Positions 1-12,390 of a stretch of DNA of 64,000 nt are shown here, in pieces. A program made the translations under genes and the position numbers. Source of the DNA: Schistosoma haematobium (lineage: Eukaryota > Platyhelminthes > Trematoda > Strigeidida > Schistosomatidae); assembly GCF_000699445.3 (NCBI RefSeq), contig NC_067198.1, positions 5,614,801 through 5,678,800 on the forward strand. Direction: 5' to 3'. Numbering within the stretch: the stretch's first letter is position 1; the number at the start of each line of letters is the position of its first letter. A model generated the notes under the pieces. That model had not been told where the DNA came from. It worked only from the letters and a program-made list of their open reading frames with translations, and made no database searches.

Positions 1-645
1 TGAAGTATTCGTCGTGAGACATGAAATGTTTGCGTACCAAACATTTTGGGGTATTTCACCTAGTGTATGGGTTCTGGATATATATGAGCTCAATTTTTAC
101 TGAGGATTTCGTTGCAAGCCCTAACTTAAACCTTTCTTTTATTGTCTGACATGTTGGGATGTGTTAAAGTGCCATATTCATAAAAGACAGATGTGGATAA
201 CTTCAGATGGTTGAATAAATTCATTTTGATGAACTTGTTTGCTAAGGGTTTTTTAGTGGCCTTGTTTCTTTCTGTGTTATGGTATATCCGTCAATTGTTT
301 TGTCAGATTAGCTTCTAATCATATGATCGACTGGTTGATCTACCCTTCTTTGATAGATAAGTAAGCAGATTATGTTGATCTTGATATCTATTGATTGTAA
401 GTTAAATTGAATATCATGCTTCAGAAACTCTTTAACACTCACTGAGTTTTGTCAGTTCCCAAGTCAACTATGTGTTTACAGTTGTCTGCTTACATTGTTA
501 CAAATAATGACACATTGTTTCTTGTAACTACTTAACATATATTGCGTGCATATGTAAACTAATACGGTATTTACTTTACTCAGTATGGTACTTTTTACAG
601 TTGGTGGGATTTATTTTGTAGATGATTTTGAATTTAAATTCACTT
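1..645. other. unassigned AT-rich sequence
   Basis: No convincing exon, RNA gene or repeat was recognised here. The sequence is AT-rich with stops in all frames. It ends where the 5' flank of an Sm-alpha-type SINE begins. Confidence 0.4.
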
Positions 646-647
646 GG

Positions 648-885
648 TATTGTTTACTTGAATCTTCCCATTGATGTTTAGGACTTCACCCCATTACACA
701 AGCAAGTGGCTATCAGAACTCAGTAGCTAAGTGGATAATGTGATAGCGTTTGAAGCGAACGGTACTGGGTTCGAGTCCCAGAGTAGACGTCAACTCTGAG
801 ATATAGGTACATCTAGCTGAAAAGTCCCAAATAGGACGGGACTCGCGTCCTAGATTCCACTGCTAGCCACTATTCATCTTTGAAT
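648..885 (+). repeat. Sm-alpha-type SINE with hammerhead remnant
   Basis: A tRNA-like head is present, with an A-box-like CAGTAGCTAAGTGG and a B box GGGTTCGAGTCCC near 768. It is followed by the schistosome hammerhead sequence and the tail CCACTGCTAGCCACTAT. The hammerhead core (about 808-868) has CTGAAAA where CTGATGA is needed and GGGA where GAAA is needed, so this copy should not self-cleave. Stem II (GTCC/GGAC) is kept. The family is known from schistosome satellite and SINE DNA (Sm-alpha); the assignment rests on motif recognition. Confidence 0.85.
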
Positions 886-2344
886 TTGAATTTATGTTTC
901 TCTACTGTTATTTTCTTTGGTCCATATAAAATATCGCTAATTGCGAAGCTTAAAAGCGTCACTTCTATTTAAAGTAGGAGTTCGTAAATTTTTTACCCGC
1001 TTTGTCGACGAAAGCTTCACATCCAACTAGAAGAATACAAAATCATTAAAAACATTTGTATGTGACCTATTTAAATGTTGAGTCTACTTAAGTTTGGACA
1101 GGAACTGTATGACCTCCTGGTTTATATCACAGTCACACGTCATAGTCGATATCTAATCTGGCTTATCCTATCGTGAAAATCAAGCGAATCGATTTTTTTA
1201 GTGACTGTACAGCTCAAATAGCATCTTATCGAAACAACAAGAACAGACAAGATAAGTAAAGAGCGAAGCCACTACTGCATAGGCCTTTTTATAGCCCGCA
1301 ACTAATTAATCCATATTGGTTATTCTTGATCTTAAAAAAAGGCTCGGTAATCTGTTCAAAACTAAGTGGTCTGGCGTCTAAAGTAGAAACAGTTCAGTTT
1401 AATATATTGTTCAACTAGGGCTCAATGATATTTTACTGGCCCTATACATCCACTTAAACTGAGAATCTTCTTCACTTCAAGGTTAGAGCACATATAGCTA
1501 ACCAGTTTGATTGAAAGTATTATTATTAAGCTGAGTTACGACCATCTCTGTACGACTTGATCAAATTTAATGATCAACTAATATAAATGCGATAAAAATT
1601 AGCTTCACTTTATGTTAAGCTCATCCACTGTCAAATATAATGCATCAAATCATGATAAACCGTTTAACCGATAAGATACATTAAAATTTTAATAACATTC
1701 AGTTAGTATTGATGAAGAAAAAGATACTATATTGTATACTTTTTAGTAACAGATCTACGTATATGTGTACTGGCATACCTATTAGTTGGTACTATCAAAT
1801 TGGTGTTTTGACGCAGTTTAGGAATTTTCATTGTAAACAGCTGTTCAGTGACTCGTCTTAGCAACCACAATAATTTACATTGATTAACCGCTAAATAGTA
1901 ATCGATGTTATGATTATCCGATTTGAAGTGCTGGTCAAAGTCCATCAGCCATGTTGCAGTAATGTGACCGCTAGTTCAAGTGACCTGAAATTGTCTATGC
2001 TATTTTTTGACTTTAGGTGGCTGGAGACAGTTGGTAGAAAACTTTCTCCCTTAATCAATACTAGTTCCCACTGCTCAGAATGGCGTACGTGCAATCTTGT
2101 GGAATCTCTGTGGAATTCAAAACCACATGACCAAATTTCATAGGGTTAAACGTTACCACCGAACTTCTGTATCTGATCAATAATCGGTACCTGATCGATG
2201 AATTGTTGATAAAACTTTGAAATCCTGGGTTTCTCGTATTTTCTGTTCTCAAGATCCAGTTATACGTCTGAGGATTGTTTAAGTTAAAACCTTGAAAACT
2301 TAGTTAGTTAAACTAGTTCCTCTGAGATTATAACCTATTAATTC

Positions 2345-2371
2345 TCTTCTTCTTCTTCTTCTTCTTCTTCT
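2345..2371. repeat. (TTC)n microsatellite
   Basis: About nine tandem CTT/TTC units, visible directly. Confidence 0.9.
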
Positions 2372-3328
2372 ATAATCTGATATGATTAAGTATCGATGTA
2401 TGTTCACGATTATTCCTATCCCTATCCATTTCATTTTCGTTCAAACATCAGTGGTTAGTTTACTTCGTACATTGTATTTATTACAGATCGATCTCAATAA
2501 GTATGGGCTTTCGAAAAGTTCCATACTTGAAAGAAATAGCTGTTCAAGGCCATATGGTTTTCCGTGGTACTCCAGTCGAATTCAGTATACAGTGAATATA
2601 ACATACAAAATGAAAATAATCTCTATAAAACCCTTCAACTGAACTATAATATCCAGCTCATTTTTGACTTGAAGATGTTCTTTAAGTTCTAATAAGAAGT
2701 TATGCTTATTGGAATTCAAACATATTGGTAGTGAAACACTTGTCACCAATGGCATTAGATTATCGTTGTTCAATATCACAAATTGTTTGAAATTGAAGTT
2801 GTATCACTAGACGCCGACCTAGTTCATCAAGTGGCCTACTTTGAACCCCTGATAAGATAATGGCTATTTATTGCCAAGATATCCCTTACTAAGATAAAAA
2901 CAACCATGTGATGGTCCCATAGTTTTCAATAAGACTCCGAATGAGATCAATCTGTGATGAATACAACTTCTTACATTATCTATGATATATTTTCTTAAAT
3001 TAAGACAAAGAATGTAACTAATAAATTCATAATAAATCTGATTATATATTCGTCTAAACAACTCTATCTCTTATGACTGCTACTCACTAAGTAATATTGT
3101 ACTACTGTATAGAGGTACTATATGGGTTTATTGATTAATTTATAAACATATTCATTTGTTCATGCAATTATATATGTCTATATTTCTATCAAATGAAATA
3201 ACATTTGTTAGTTTCTACACTGTTTTGTTACTCTTTCAATGAATTATCACTAGTCACAATTGTTGATTTATACACGTGATGAGTAAACTTAAGGTCAAAC
3301 TGTGTGTAGTAACAGGAAGTGAATGGTT

Positions 3329-3352
3329 TGTTGTTGTTGTTGTTGTTGTTAG
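3329..3352. repeat. (TTG)n microsatellite
   Basis: About seven or eight tandem TTG units, visible directly. Confidence 0.9.
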
Positions 3353-3539
3353 TTCATTGAATCGATAGTTTAATGGTTTCCATCCTCTTTCGAATTATAC
3401 TTTCATCTAAGTAAATGAATATTCTAGCACTAAACTATAAAGTGTACTATAAAAAATAGTTTGTTTTTTTCACATAGTTGGAGTTATTGTTTATTTATTC
3501 ATGTACATGTTTATATCCATAAATTCATCCAATTAGTCA

Positions 3540-4042
3540 ATCAGTCAGTTAGCTACAACGTAGAACCAGGTACATATGTGCATCGGTCCAAGTTGCCACA
3601 CCTAATTAGCACAACAAAATGAACATCAAATTCATAGAAGTATAAAGGTATAAAGGAGTCCCATACCAGGACGAAACGGCCGTCCAGTGCTTCCAGGTTT
3701 TCAATGGTGGTCTAGCTTCAACTGACTCATGATTTCAACCTGTATAAAGCAATCTTAATCTCACAATTTAAAGGAAGACAAAAAGTGTATACAATGATGC
3801 CATTGTGATCGGTTCTGAGCCATGTCACCCAGAGTCTCCAACCATTGGTTACGATAGTCACGCGGACTCCAACTAAGTAGTCTGCATCTACCACCATGGC
3901 TCAGACTAGAAGTTAGTGAATTTAAGAACTGATGCCATCTTTTGGTTTGCCCGCCCCTAGCTTTGTTCCAGCCATCTTCAACACTAGTCAGCATTGCGTG
4001 TCCTGATAATCGGTGTTCAGGCATACGTAACACGTGGCCCAA
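3540..4042 (-). mobile_element. RTE-like LINE 3' end, interrupted by a SINE
   Basis: On the minus strand an open frame of 93 residues (3761-4042) matches the C-terminal end of a schistosome non-LTR reverse transcriptase polyprotein. It reads GHVLRMPEHRL at its start and RDYRNQWLETLGDMAQNRSQ near the end. The same protein end recurs at 34503-35337 and 60503-61190, which defines the family. The 3' untranslated part (about 3540-3655) contains the shared sequence around CATCGGTCCAAGTTGCCA. A SINE-II fragment sits inside the 3' UTR at 3656-3741. The copy is 5'-truncated and joins repeat Q head to head at about 4042. RTE clade is my inference. Confidence 0.8.
3656..3741 (+). repeat. SINE-II, 5'-truncated, with target duplication
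   Basis: Only the 3' half of SINE-II is present, starting inside the hammerhead at GAGTCCC and ending at the usual TGATTTCAACC. The octamer GTATAAAG lies directly on both sides (3648-3655 and 3742-3749), as expected of a target-site duplication. The host is the 3' UTR of a minus-strand LINE, so the SINE is younger than that LINE copy. Confidence 0.85.
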
Positions 4043-4580
4043 CCGCTGCTGCTACCATAACGTGGTGGTCGGGCTTATCTATCGTGATGACCCAATCGAG
4101 CTATACTGGCTGGGACAATCATTCCTCGAGGTCCTAACATGCCAGACAGGTCGGTTGAAGAGCGATAAAACTAAAAGCAAAGTCGTACTGCTGACTGTAC
4201 AGAGGTGTGACGGCAGTAAAGTGTTTCCTTCAGACAACCAGCATGACAGCAGCAATGCCTTCCCACAAAGGAAAGGTGTGGTTAGAAAAGGTCGATCCTA
4301 AAAATGCACACTGCACCTTATCCCACGGATATCTGTCTCCGGTGGTAAGGTCTAAACAAGTACGGAGCTAACACGGAAGTTACTCACAAAAAGGTTGTAT
4401 GTGACTGACCTCAAGTAGTTGTCCCTTGGGCGCTGCGATCACGCTCTCGGGTCACTAGGACCACCCCTGACCCAATTTCCTTTTCAGGTGCCTCTAGAAG
4501 AACCCTTCCTCGATGTGGGCAACCGGGAAGTGATAACCACCCTCATACCTCTAACAACACTCAAGATCACTGTATTCATA
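4036..4580 (+). mobile_element. retroposon Q, copy 1
   Basis: This stretch is GC-richer than its surroundings and aligns by eye along its length with 55941-56506. Shared blocks include CGTGGTGGTCGGGCTT, ATGCCAGACAGGTCGGTTGA, CACGGATATCTGTCTCCGG and GGCAACCGGGAAGTGATAAC. No long reading frame is shared by the copies. It abuts the LINE end at 3761-4042 in opposite orientation. It may be a LINE 5' UTR or a short non-autonomous retroposon. Confidence 0.7.
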
Positions 4581-4589
4581 ATCAATCTC

Positions 4590-5810
4590 CCCCTGATTCA
4601 CTCAGTACTAACATGTAAACTAGTTACATGGAATCAGCGCCATTAATCATGCGATTAAGTCGAGTCGTTATATCTGTAATTAATGGTATCAGTTTTCCAG
4701 ATCTATTTCTAATTAATACGTCTTAATTTGTAGATGGTATTCGTTAGAGACTAATCTTAATTAAAGCATTTGTGAAAAGTATAAACCACTGGACAAACGT
4801 TTTATCCTAATATGGGACTCCTTAACTGTTTATATTTTCAATTCTATCAGATATAGGATATTTACCTTTCAAGATTTTCACAAAACACTTAACCATTAAT
4901 TCATTGGGTTGGTATCCAAAGTTCTAACTTCATTCATGCCAAACCCAGTGATCCAAATATGTTGTATGAACTACTTTGAAAAATGTGCTTATATACAGTT
5001 CTATATTGCTTGTATTGGTTTAAATGTGTAGGGATGCCATTAGTGCTCATTGCTTGACTCTATTATAATCGGATGATATGGATAAGAATGAAATGCATAT
5101 CCTAATTAACTTCTTATATATTTATCGACGTAAATAGTATTAATAAATGACGGGATAAAACAACTCAAATACGAATGCATATATTTCGCACATCCGTCAA
5201 TGCAGACAAACAGCAAGAGAAGAAAAAGCACAGAAAGTCAACGTATCTATTGAATTTGATTCAATCATAACTTCAACTTGTATAATCATGAAAGACACAA
5301 GCAAGTATGGTGTACGCTACTTATATCAACATACACAAGTAGTACGTAACACCGATAAGAATTGTAATGTCTGTCAAAAGAAGGTTGGGAAGATTCAACT
5401 GAAGAAAATAGGAAGTGGAACAGAAAGGAATTAAGAATTGAAAGAATGATGAAGGATACGAACAAAAATTGATGGGAGATTTGCAAATGAATTATTTGAT
5501 GTATAGTCGTCACATTTTACCAAAGAATAATAAATTGACTGTCCTCACCTGAGTTCTCGTTCACTACACAAGCATATAGACACATACATGCCACCGTAAA
5601 TACATCCCAAGGTCGCATACATAAATGAAATGACTAAGAAGATCAGAGTAATTCATCTATCCAAAAGTCAGGGTAAATCACATAGGTGTGTATTAATATA
5701 GAAGATGTTATGTGCTAAACCCCCCTTAATATATAAACGATCATAAAATAGTTTTTCACTAATCACCTGACCTTAATTTTGTTGAGTGATATCGAGAACA
5801 CAGACTGACC
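4590..5810. other. unassigned region
   Basis: AT-rich sequence with no recognisable exon or family member. Confidence 0.35.
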
Positions 5811-5814
5811 TAAA

Positions 5815-5985
5815 TTTAATAACTGCTGAAAACCAAGCAGGACTGGACAGCTTTGCCATCCTAGTATTGCATTCCTCAGCAGTGCGCATCCACAACCCCA
5901 CCTTATGAGATTGAACCCAAGACCTTTGGTGTTACTAGTAAACACTTCACCACTAGATCACCGAGCTACCATCTGATGGCTTATC
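5815..5985 (-). repeat. SINE-II, degenerate
   Basis: The reverse complement carries the SINE-II tRNA-like head, the GCACTGCTGAGGA hammerhead segment and a decayed 3' part. A + strand 3' piece of the same family follows at about 6030-6090 (GTGCTTCTAGGTTTTTAATGG), giving a foldback pair. Confidence 0.65.
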
Positions 5986-6253
5986 TGTCTAACTTTATTC
6001 AATTCACATTATCTAGCAACAATCTTTCAGTGTGTGCTTCTAGGTTTTTAATGGTTGTCTAACTTGTGCCAGTTCGTGATCACAATGATCTTAGTCTGTT
6101 AATTACAGTAAAGAACATTTTTGATTGAAGTTAAGAGGGTAAACCATTAAATTCATCCTCAGTAGTCTAAAGTTATCTTTCTGTTGACAAAATCTAAAAG
6201 TCATGGTCTTGATTCTGTATGTGAGATCGTGGGTATGTGCTAAAATAAAGAGT

Positions 6254-6522
6254 GGTGAGGCTATAATTTATGGACGACCTTGAGAGTGTCTACCTACTTA
6301 CTAAGGCTAAATGAGGGTTATTAAGCAGTTTGGAGAATAATGATTATGATTCACAGTTGATGGCTAGGGTTAGGAATTAGAATCTCTCTTTTTCATCACA
6401 AAGTGACATCAGCTAAAATGCCAAGACACTATTTGGTCAAATGAGTGGGTGAATTTCGCGCCAAAATCCAAGACCTGCTCTCGTAAGTCTGATTGGTTCG
6501 TCCATAAATTATAGTCTCGCCA
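6254..6522 (-). mobile_element. MITE-like element, complete, TIRs both ends
   Basis: It begins GGTGAGGCTATAATTTATGG and ends with the near-exact reverse complement, CCATAAATTATAGTCTCGCC. The TIRs are about 24 bp with a few mismatches. The length is 269 bp, with no coding capacity. The interior has the family blocks TTTGGTCAAATGAGTGGGTG and CGCGCCAAAATCCAAGACC. Orientation is opposite to the copy at 37731. I could not define a target duplication with confidence. Confidence 0.85.
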
Positions 6523-7494
6523 TTCCAACGTTTTAAATCTAATCTTGTCAATAGATGCCATGAGTATGTGTTGACAAAATCAATAATTGGATGCCTTTTA
6601 AGCAAAGATCGTAGAAAACATTCTAAATTAGTTAGAAGCAAGTAAGATCTATGAATATCACACTTTAGCAAAGTTGAAATAATAGTTCTAATTAACTAGA
6701 ATGTCCATGTTGACAAAATAACGATTCTGTTGTCAGATAGCAGCAAGTTCTCTAAATGACCTCAACAAGCTAAATATAACTGGAATGATCGATAAATTAC
6801 TGAGTGAAATCTTCCAGAGAATAAGAAAGGATCATGTTAAATAATAAAGATATAAATGTATTAAGCTAACAATATCAACGATACCGTAGTGAAATGCTTT
6901 GTCCAAAGTATAGGAACTTGGATTACTTGTCCAGCTCATTTTTGACTTGCATAGATCTACTAATCAGTTTTCAGCGAAATGTTTAGAATATCTGTTGGAG
7001 CCTGTAAGAAAACGTATTCTCATATATTCCCTACTCTTGTGGGTGGAGGGACTTAACATTACATAAAGCGCTTCGGCTATTCGCCTCTCTTTATGATTAA
7101 AAAAAAAATTTCTGAATTATTTTGATACTTTTAATATTGATTTGGCGACTAATGAAGATATCATCGCTTAATCATTTGTGCTGATGATGTCATTCAGAAT
7201 AACGATGAAAGCTCTACGACTAAACCATTCCATTCAAAGAAAAAAAGCTCTACCAAAATCATCTACCTGAGCTACAAGTCTTCTAGACTATCTTACATTT
7301 ACCAGTTCTACAGCATTATTAAGAGATCTTTTTGTGTAACTTACATGTTCTTTGACTTAAGTAACGAAATATGAAGAATACAATTTTCTACTCATTGGAA
7401 TATCACAAAAATATGTGTATTACTTTGTTTTCTTATGTCTTGTGTACTTTAGCTTATTTCAAATAATTAAACTTAAATTATTTTTATAGTTGAG

Positions 7495-7824
7495 ATCATG
7501 AGTCAATTGAAACTAGATCACCTTGGAAAACCTGGAAGCACTGAACAGCCGTTTCGTCTTATCGTGGGACTCCTCAGCAGGGCGCATCCACGGTACCGCT
7601 CCGCGGGATTCTAACCCATGACCTGTCGGTCTCGCGCGCGAATGTTTAACCTCTAGACCACTGAGCCAGCACCCAACGGTATTAATGTCTGGCTTCAACT
7701 AATTCACGAAATCGAGTGACACATCCAACATCTATCTCGCAACATACCCGGTTGAACTCCACTGGTCGCTGCTTCTCACTAGAACTCGAGGAAATATCTC
7801 TTGAAGCCAGTCACTAGTGAGCAT
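7495..7824 (-). repeat. SINE-II, near full length
   Basis: This is a nearly complete minus-strand copy: 5' leader (TGCTCACTAGTGACTGGCTT in sense), tRNA-like A and B boxes, hammerhead segment and 3' tail. In sense the hammerhead has CTGAGGA, GTCC, GAAA and a stem III of CGGCTGT. Helix I is mispaired and the cleavage triplet is GTT. A + strand fragment (7825-7960) follows directly, starting at CTGCTGAGGAGTCCC, inside the ribozyme. Confidence 0.85.
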
Positions 7825-7960
7825 CTGCTGAGGAGTCCCACAATAGGACGAAACAACCAACCAGTATTTCCAGATTTTCCATGAAGGTGTAGTTTCAATT
7901 GACTAATGATTTCAACTATTAAATCACTATATTCTCCACATAAACCCCTTTCTGATATCA
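7825..7960 (+). repeat. SINE-II 3' half, inverted against its neighbour
   Basis: It starts at the first bases of the hammerhead core and runs to the 3' tail (ACCCCTTTCTGATA). Helix I is missing its 5' strand, and stem III is decayed (CAACCAACC). Confidence 0.8.
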
Positions 7961-8374
7961 GAAAATTATACTTTTAATTTATTAATATCGTAAAAATCAA
8001 GTTTATAGCTTTAGTCTTTTTTGATACGGGTTACTTGATAAACTTGTATATACGAGTTAATTAACCACACCCATCACTAAGATATGCGTAATAGCTTATA
8101 TGTAGCTCTGATGTTAGGTCAACTGCAAATCGTTTTTTGATACTTATTATGAATACAGAAAATCCCCTCTTTGTATGAGAGTTAATCGGTGACAACATTT
8201 TCAGGTGTGATGCAATTACTGACTAAAGGGATTGGATGATTAGTACATTCGTTTTGAGACCTGAAAATCTCAAGTTTAATCGTTGATTTGAGTCTTAAAT
8301 GTGATGGAAAGTTATTTACTTGAACGAAACAACTATTCAGTAGTTTTTGTGAGGACGGTCCACAGGTGAACTAA

Positions 8375-8690
8375 AGGAATCTCTAAGAAGCTCAGAAAAA
8401 GCCGAAGGCATTTCATCCAGTTATCTTTCGGAAGAATGTTCCAGAATCCCTACGTGTAACTTCCCTATTGAACAAATGCTAATAAACCCCTGTGTGCGGA
8501 TTGGATAACTATAATGATGATTTCATTTTTACTAAAAACTATAAATACCTGACATTTTTGTACTATGATTTGACACTGTTTGGAATAACATTCCTTCCAC
8601 TTGTCTTCGTCTTCTCATCCGCGACTTGCGAGTGTTCTAGCGCCGGGTACTGATGTTATACGCGGGATAGTAAGAATCTAAGCCTTAGAT
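8375..8690 (+). mobile_element. solo-LTR-like unit, copy 1
   Basis: It shares an ordered series of blocks with 33825-34170 (+) and 21950-22260 (minus): GAAAAAGCCGAAG, an AATGTTCCAGAAT block, a TATAAATACC TATA-like block, a C/T-rich block with TTCGTCTTCTC, and (with the minus copy) GTTCTAGCG near the end. This order, with a TATA-like box in the middle, fits an LTR without its internal region. The termini were not resolved. Confidence 0.4.
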
Positions 8691-9245
8691 ATAACAATTT
8701 TTAGTGAAAAAGTAGTAATATTAAAAAAGATTTTACATGATTAACTAGTCTGTTAGAACCTTCTGCAGATCTTTTTGTCTATAAGTCCAAGAAAAAAAAA
8801 CATACGTAATATAACTTCATCCATTCGGGAATAGAACATTCACCTTCTTTAACACTTATAAGAACTCAAGAAGTATGCTAGACATCTTCGTATTCCTAGT
8901 TAAGGGTATACATTTATGATTGATTTGCATATTACTTATATTCTAAACATTTAGTACATTTAAAGCTATCATTTTACACCATAGTGATAAATAGTAGTTT
9001 TTCCATTATCATCATTTTAAACATTCTAATCACTATGCATAGAATATCTCCTATTTGTTTGACATAATGTAAAATAAAAACCAACTGTGGACAAAATCTT
9101 AAAAGACATTTACTTGATTTTGATTGTCTTGTCCCTATCCTATTACTACACTTTTATCAATATTTCTATCTCATTAACTAAAGAATCTCTACCTTAGTTG
9201 TTTTGCATTAATGTCTCCATACATTATACTCTATTTATTGATTAG

Positions 9246-9341
9246 GAGACAAAAGCTTTGACAAATGTTAAACACCGATATCCTGTTACTGGTTTGGCTA
9301 AACGAATGAGTATTGCTGCATCAGATCTTTTAGGTAAATCG
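9246..9341 (+). CDS. gene 1, first exon in window
   Basis: Acceptor TTGATTAG before 9246 and donor GTAAGT at 9342; 32 codons, phase 0 at both ends. The peptide includes HRYPVTGLAKRMSIAASDLL, a basic then Ser/Ala-rich segment that could be a phosphorylation site, although no motif is diagnostic. It begins without a start codon, so at least one exon lies upstream. I found no convincing one between 1 and 9245. Confidence 0.75.
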
Positions 9342-9714
9342 GTAAGTTTCTTTGAAATAGTTTGATTTTATTATTATTATTATTGCTATTACTGTTAACA
9401 GTTGATTGCATGTCATTGTTTTAAAATAAAGGCCGGTTTAGTCAGACATAATAATCAAATTGCTTGGCACAAATGTGTATTAACCCAAGTTACCTTATCA
9501 AACAAACAATATGAGATGATATTAATAGTATATTTAGTAAAGAAGTCGAAATACTTGTAGTTGTAATGATAACAATAAAGACTAAACGGTAATAGTTTGG
9601 TTTGAGAAGATGGAATGGAAAGATGTATATGAAGGAATACTGGAACTCAAGATCCAAAAGAAAATAAAGCGAGTACAACTCCGGTACTGTAACTGATTCA
9701 GAGTTAACCAACAT

Positions 9715-10310
9715 CTTCAGCCGCCTATCACAGTTATCTCGAGGTCTCTATACTACTTTGTACTATGCAACTGCCAACATGACTCAGATCGACAGCCAAT
9801 GATATAATGAAATAAGACCAAGTCTTTATTTGATTGCAGTTTGCTTTCTTCTAACTTACTCCTACACCAACCATAACAGAACGTCAATGCGTTCAGTGGC
9901 TGAGCATACGTAATCCATTTCAAAGCCACCTTACTCAACAAAACTGCACTACCTCATCATCTGATTTGTTGTCTTTCTCTAGTAACTTATGCCTAACCTC
10001 AGCATTGTTCACCTGGTCGTTCCACGGTACACGAATAATTTCTCAAAGACACGTATAGTTGAAACCCTGCAGCTTACGTATGTCTTTTAATTCCATAGAA
10101 CATGTTTCACAGCTATAGAGTAATATGGAGCAGATTACTTTCGGGAATACTAAGTCTTTGATTCATCCACGGAAATCTCGCTTACTGCACAAGTGACGTA
10201 AGTTTGGAAAAGCCAAGGAGTGTTTCTGAGTTGTTTGACATGACTTTGAGAATCAATCATCATGCCAGCGTGTAGAATACATTGAACAAAACACGTATCT
10301 TAGGTTTATT
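9715..10310 (-). mobile_element. LINE reverse-transcriptase C-terminal fragment, broken
   Basis: The minus strand reads, with stops, through pieces such as LYSCETCSMELKDIRKL, NAEVRHKLLEKDNKS and ACYGLRMLSH-like residues. They parallel the C-terminal part of the RTE-like element at 34503-35337 (IYGSKTWSLGVEDTRKL, NSEVRRRVL, DGKSVD). It is clearly a divergent, inactive relative. It lies in the first intron seen of gene 1. Confidence 0.6.
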
Positions 10311-10399
10311 CACTCCTAGTCATAATCTAAACATATAATAATGTTTTATATTTGCTGAAATTCATACATGTTTGTCAGTGTCATTGATATCACAAAACA

Positions 10400-10545
10400 A
10401 CCCAGGTTAGATAACCATTAAAACCCGGAAGCCCTGGATAGCTTTCTCTTCTTAGTATGCGACTCCTCATCAGTAGACGTCCATGAAGTTACCACCAGCG
10501 ATAGAATTTAAGACTTGTAGTCCTGCTCTCGAACACTTAACCTGA
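10400..10545 (-). repeat. SINE-II, degenerate
   Basis: The reverse complement keeps the hammerhead-to-3' part of SINE-II (CTGATGAGGAGTCGCATAC-like and CCAGGGCTTCCGGGTTTT), with a poor tRNA-like head. Confidence 0.6.
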
Positions 10546-10904
10546 AATTCACTAATCAACTATCCAGTGTTACATATATCTAACTTAAATTAATTTACAA
10601 CAAAGAGTGATAATTTTCCATTGTCCTATGTGAGTATCTGCTTCATACTTGAGAAAAAATTGAAATTCACTAATCATAACTTTACACTAGAATTCCAAAA
10701 TCACCTCTTGAAATCAGTTACTAGTAGGCAATATGATCATTAACAGTATAAAAGTTTTTAAAGATCATTGAATATTAATGATCATGTTGTTATAGTCTTC
10801 AGCACAGTTGGGGGGCAATTTGAATTAGGTTTCTTTTCAGATATACATTCATATTTTAATGTATTGAAATAAATTCAGATAAAATTCTCTAACAACTGAA
10901 CACT

Positions 10905-10931
10905 GACAAATATATATATACACACACACAT
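10905..10931. repeat. (TA)n(CA)n microsatellite
   Basis: Short TA run followed by a CA run, seen directly. Confidence 0.8.
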
Positions 10932-11349
10932 CTGAGCTTACCTGCAGTGTTAGATGACTACTGTTGGGGACGTGTTAGTTGCTAACTGTCTATAGGAAAC
11001 ATTGATTTGGATTAGATAAAGTTATGTTATAATCATTAGTCAGAATAATATAATGAATTGATTAAAATCATAACTTCAAGTTACATGTTTCGTAGCATTT
11101 CTTTAGTGGGGATACTTCAGAAGTTAGATGTTACGTAATAACCTAACAGAGATTATTCAGTCAGAGATTGAATATGGACACCGTGAATCATGGATTGTAC
11201 TACGATTTATTACTGAAATAATGTCACGAAAAAATCACTAAACATAATATGTTATTGATACAATCACATCGATTCAAATTGCCACATCACATCATCATAG
11301 CGAGATGAATATCGACATAACAGTAATAGTATAGTGAACGAGAACTCAG

Positions 11350-11464
11350 TTGTGGAAGGCTAATTCAATGTTTAATGCACAATTACACAATGATAAATCA
11401 GTTGATGAGGTTATGAATCTTCATCGACTGAAATGGTTGGGCCATGTGTTGCAGTGGTTATATG
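11350..11464 (+). mobile_element. LINE fragment (RT C-terminus)
   Basis: The + frame reads KSVDEVMNLHRLKWLGHVL, matching KSVDGVVNLHRLR*LGHVLR at 34800-34860. The fragment is short and joins directly to the 5' end of retroposon R at 11465. Confidence 0.75.
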
Positions 11465-11548
11465 CACGTGACCATGTGAGAGCATTTGGAGAGGGAGAGC
11501 TGACTCTCCCAACTCTCAGCCGTACCAGGGCATTTGGGGGAAGTATTA
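11465..11548 (-). repeat. retroposon R fragment (5' end of element)
   Basis: It contains CATGTGAGAGCATTTGGAGA and CCGTACCAGGGCATTTGGGG, the blocks that mark the end opposite the (AAAT)n tail in full copies at 20165 and 35976. Confidence 0.8.
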
Positions 11549-12264
11549 ACAGATTTACTTGTTTATGATAGATATGAAAAAAAAGAGTTAATGTTAGGAG
11601 TGATTAAAATACGAAATCTTGTTTTAATTCAATGTAATATTTATTTCGTATATCATTCATTTCATCTTTAGTTCAGTGTGACTTCTGTTCTGAATAACAT
11701 CCGCATAATATTGATTCTTTGTAACATTTCCACAATATAGTATCCGGTTGTAAGATCCAGTTGTATCCTTACTATTTCAGTTATGTATGATATTCATCGA
11801 TTAGTCATAAAATACTTGTAAATTCTGTATATAAATATGAGCGTATTTGGTTAGTAAGTTATTGTGTTGTCGGTAGGTGAACAGAATCTTTACCTACCAT
11901 TAGTTTTTGACTTTTTCCTTGAGTCGTGCGAATATTAGTTTTCCATGTTTCAAGTTTCCAAAGTTCTGGCAGTTGGATGTGGTTCGGATAACCTAGGATC
12001 ATAATTATAGGTCCCAAAGGACAACTAAGTGACGCCGGTTACACAAACCTTTTCTTCAGTATTTATTGATGCACTAGCTCTGTACTTTTTAGAACTTCCC
12101 TGTGGTAGCTGAATTCCATGAAGCAAGATAAGGCACGCTTTCTTCGGAACATATCATCTATAAACACCCCCCTCCGTCGTTGAAAGGTTGCATAACGGTA
12201 GAGGTTGAGTTTTTCAAGGGTAATACCTTACTGTTCTTACAGCTTTATAGATTCGGCTTGACGT

Positions 12265-12390
12265 CTTCATTGAAGCTTAAGTCAGCTGCTTTTAGTCTTA
12301 CTACTATCCAACCTGCCTTCCTGCCATGTTAGGACCTAAAGAAAAGAGCACTTCAGCCAGTATAGCTCGATTAGATCATTGCAACAGGCA
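12265..12390 (-). repeat. retroposon Q fragment
   Basis: The reverse complement shares with Q the run ATCGAGCTATACTGGCTG, then AGGTCCTAACATGGCAGG, and then an AAGACTAAAAGC block. It is divergent and short. Confidence 0.6.

Larger units (their letters stand above)
886..3544. other. unassigned region with microsatellites
   Basis: No exon with credible splice sites or protein similarity was found. It contains a CTT/TTC microsatellite (about 2345-2371) and a TTG microsatellite (about 3329-3352). The short open frames here are what random AT-rich sequence gives. Confidence 0.35.

Noticed and set aside
720..780. tRNA gene-like sequence
   Set aside because: It has A and B boxes but no acceptor-stem pairing, and it continues into the Sm-alpha hammerhead; it is a SINE head. 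The same applies to all SINE-II heads.
3942..4301. 119-residue + ORF
   Set aside because: It spans the joint between a minus-strand LINE end and retroposon Q; the Q copy at 55941 does not keep this frame.
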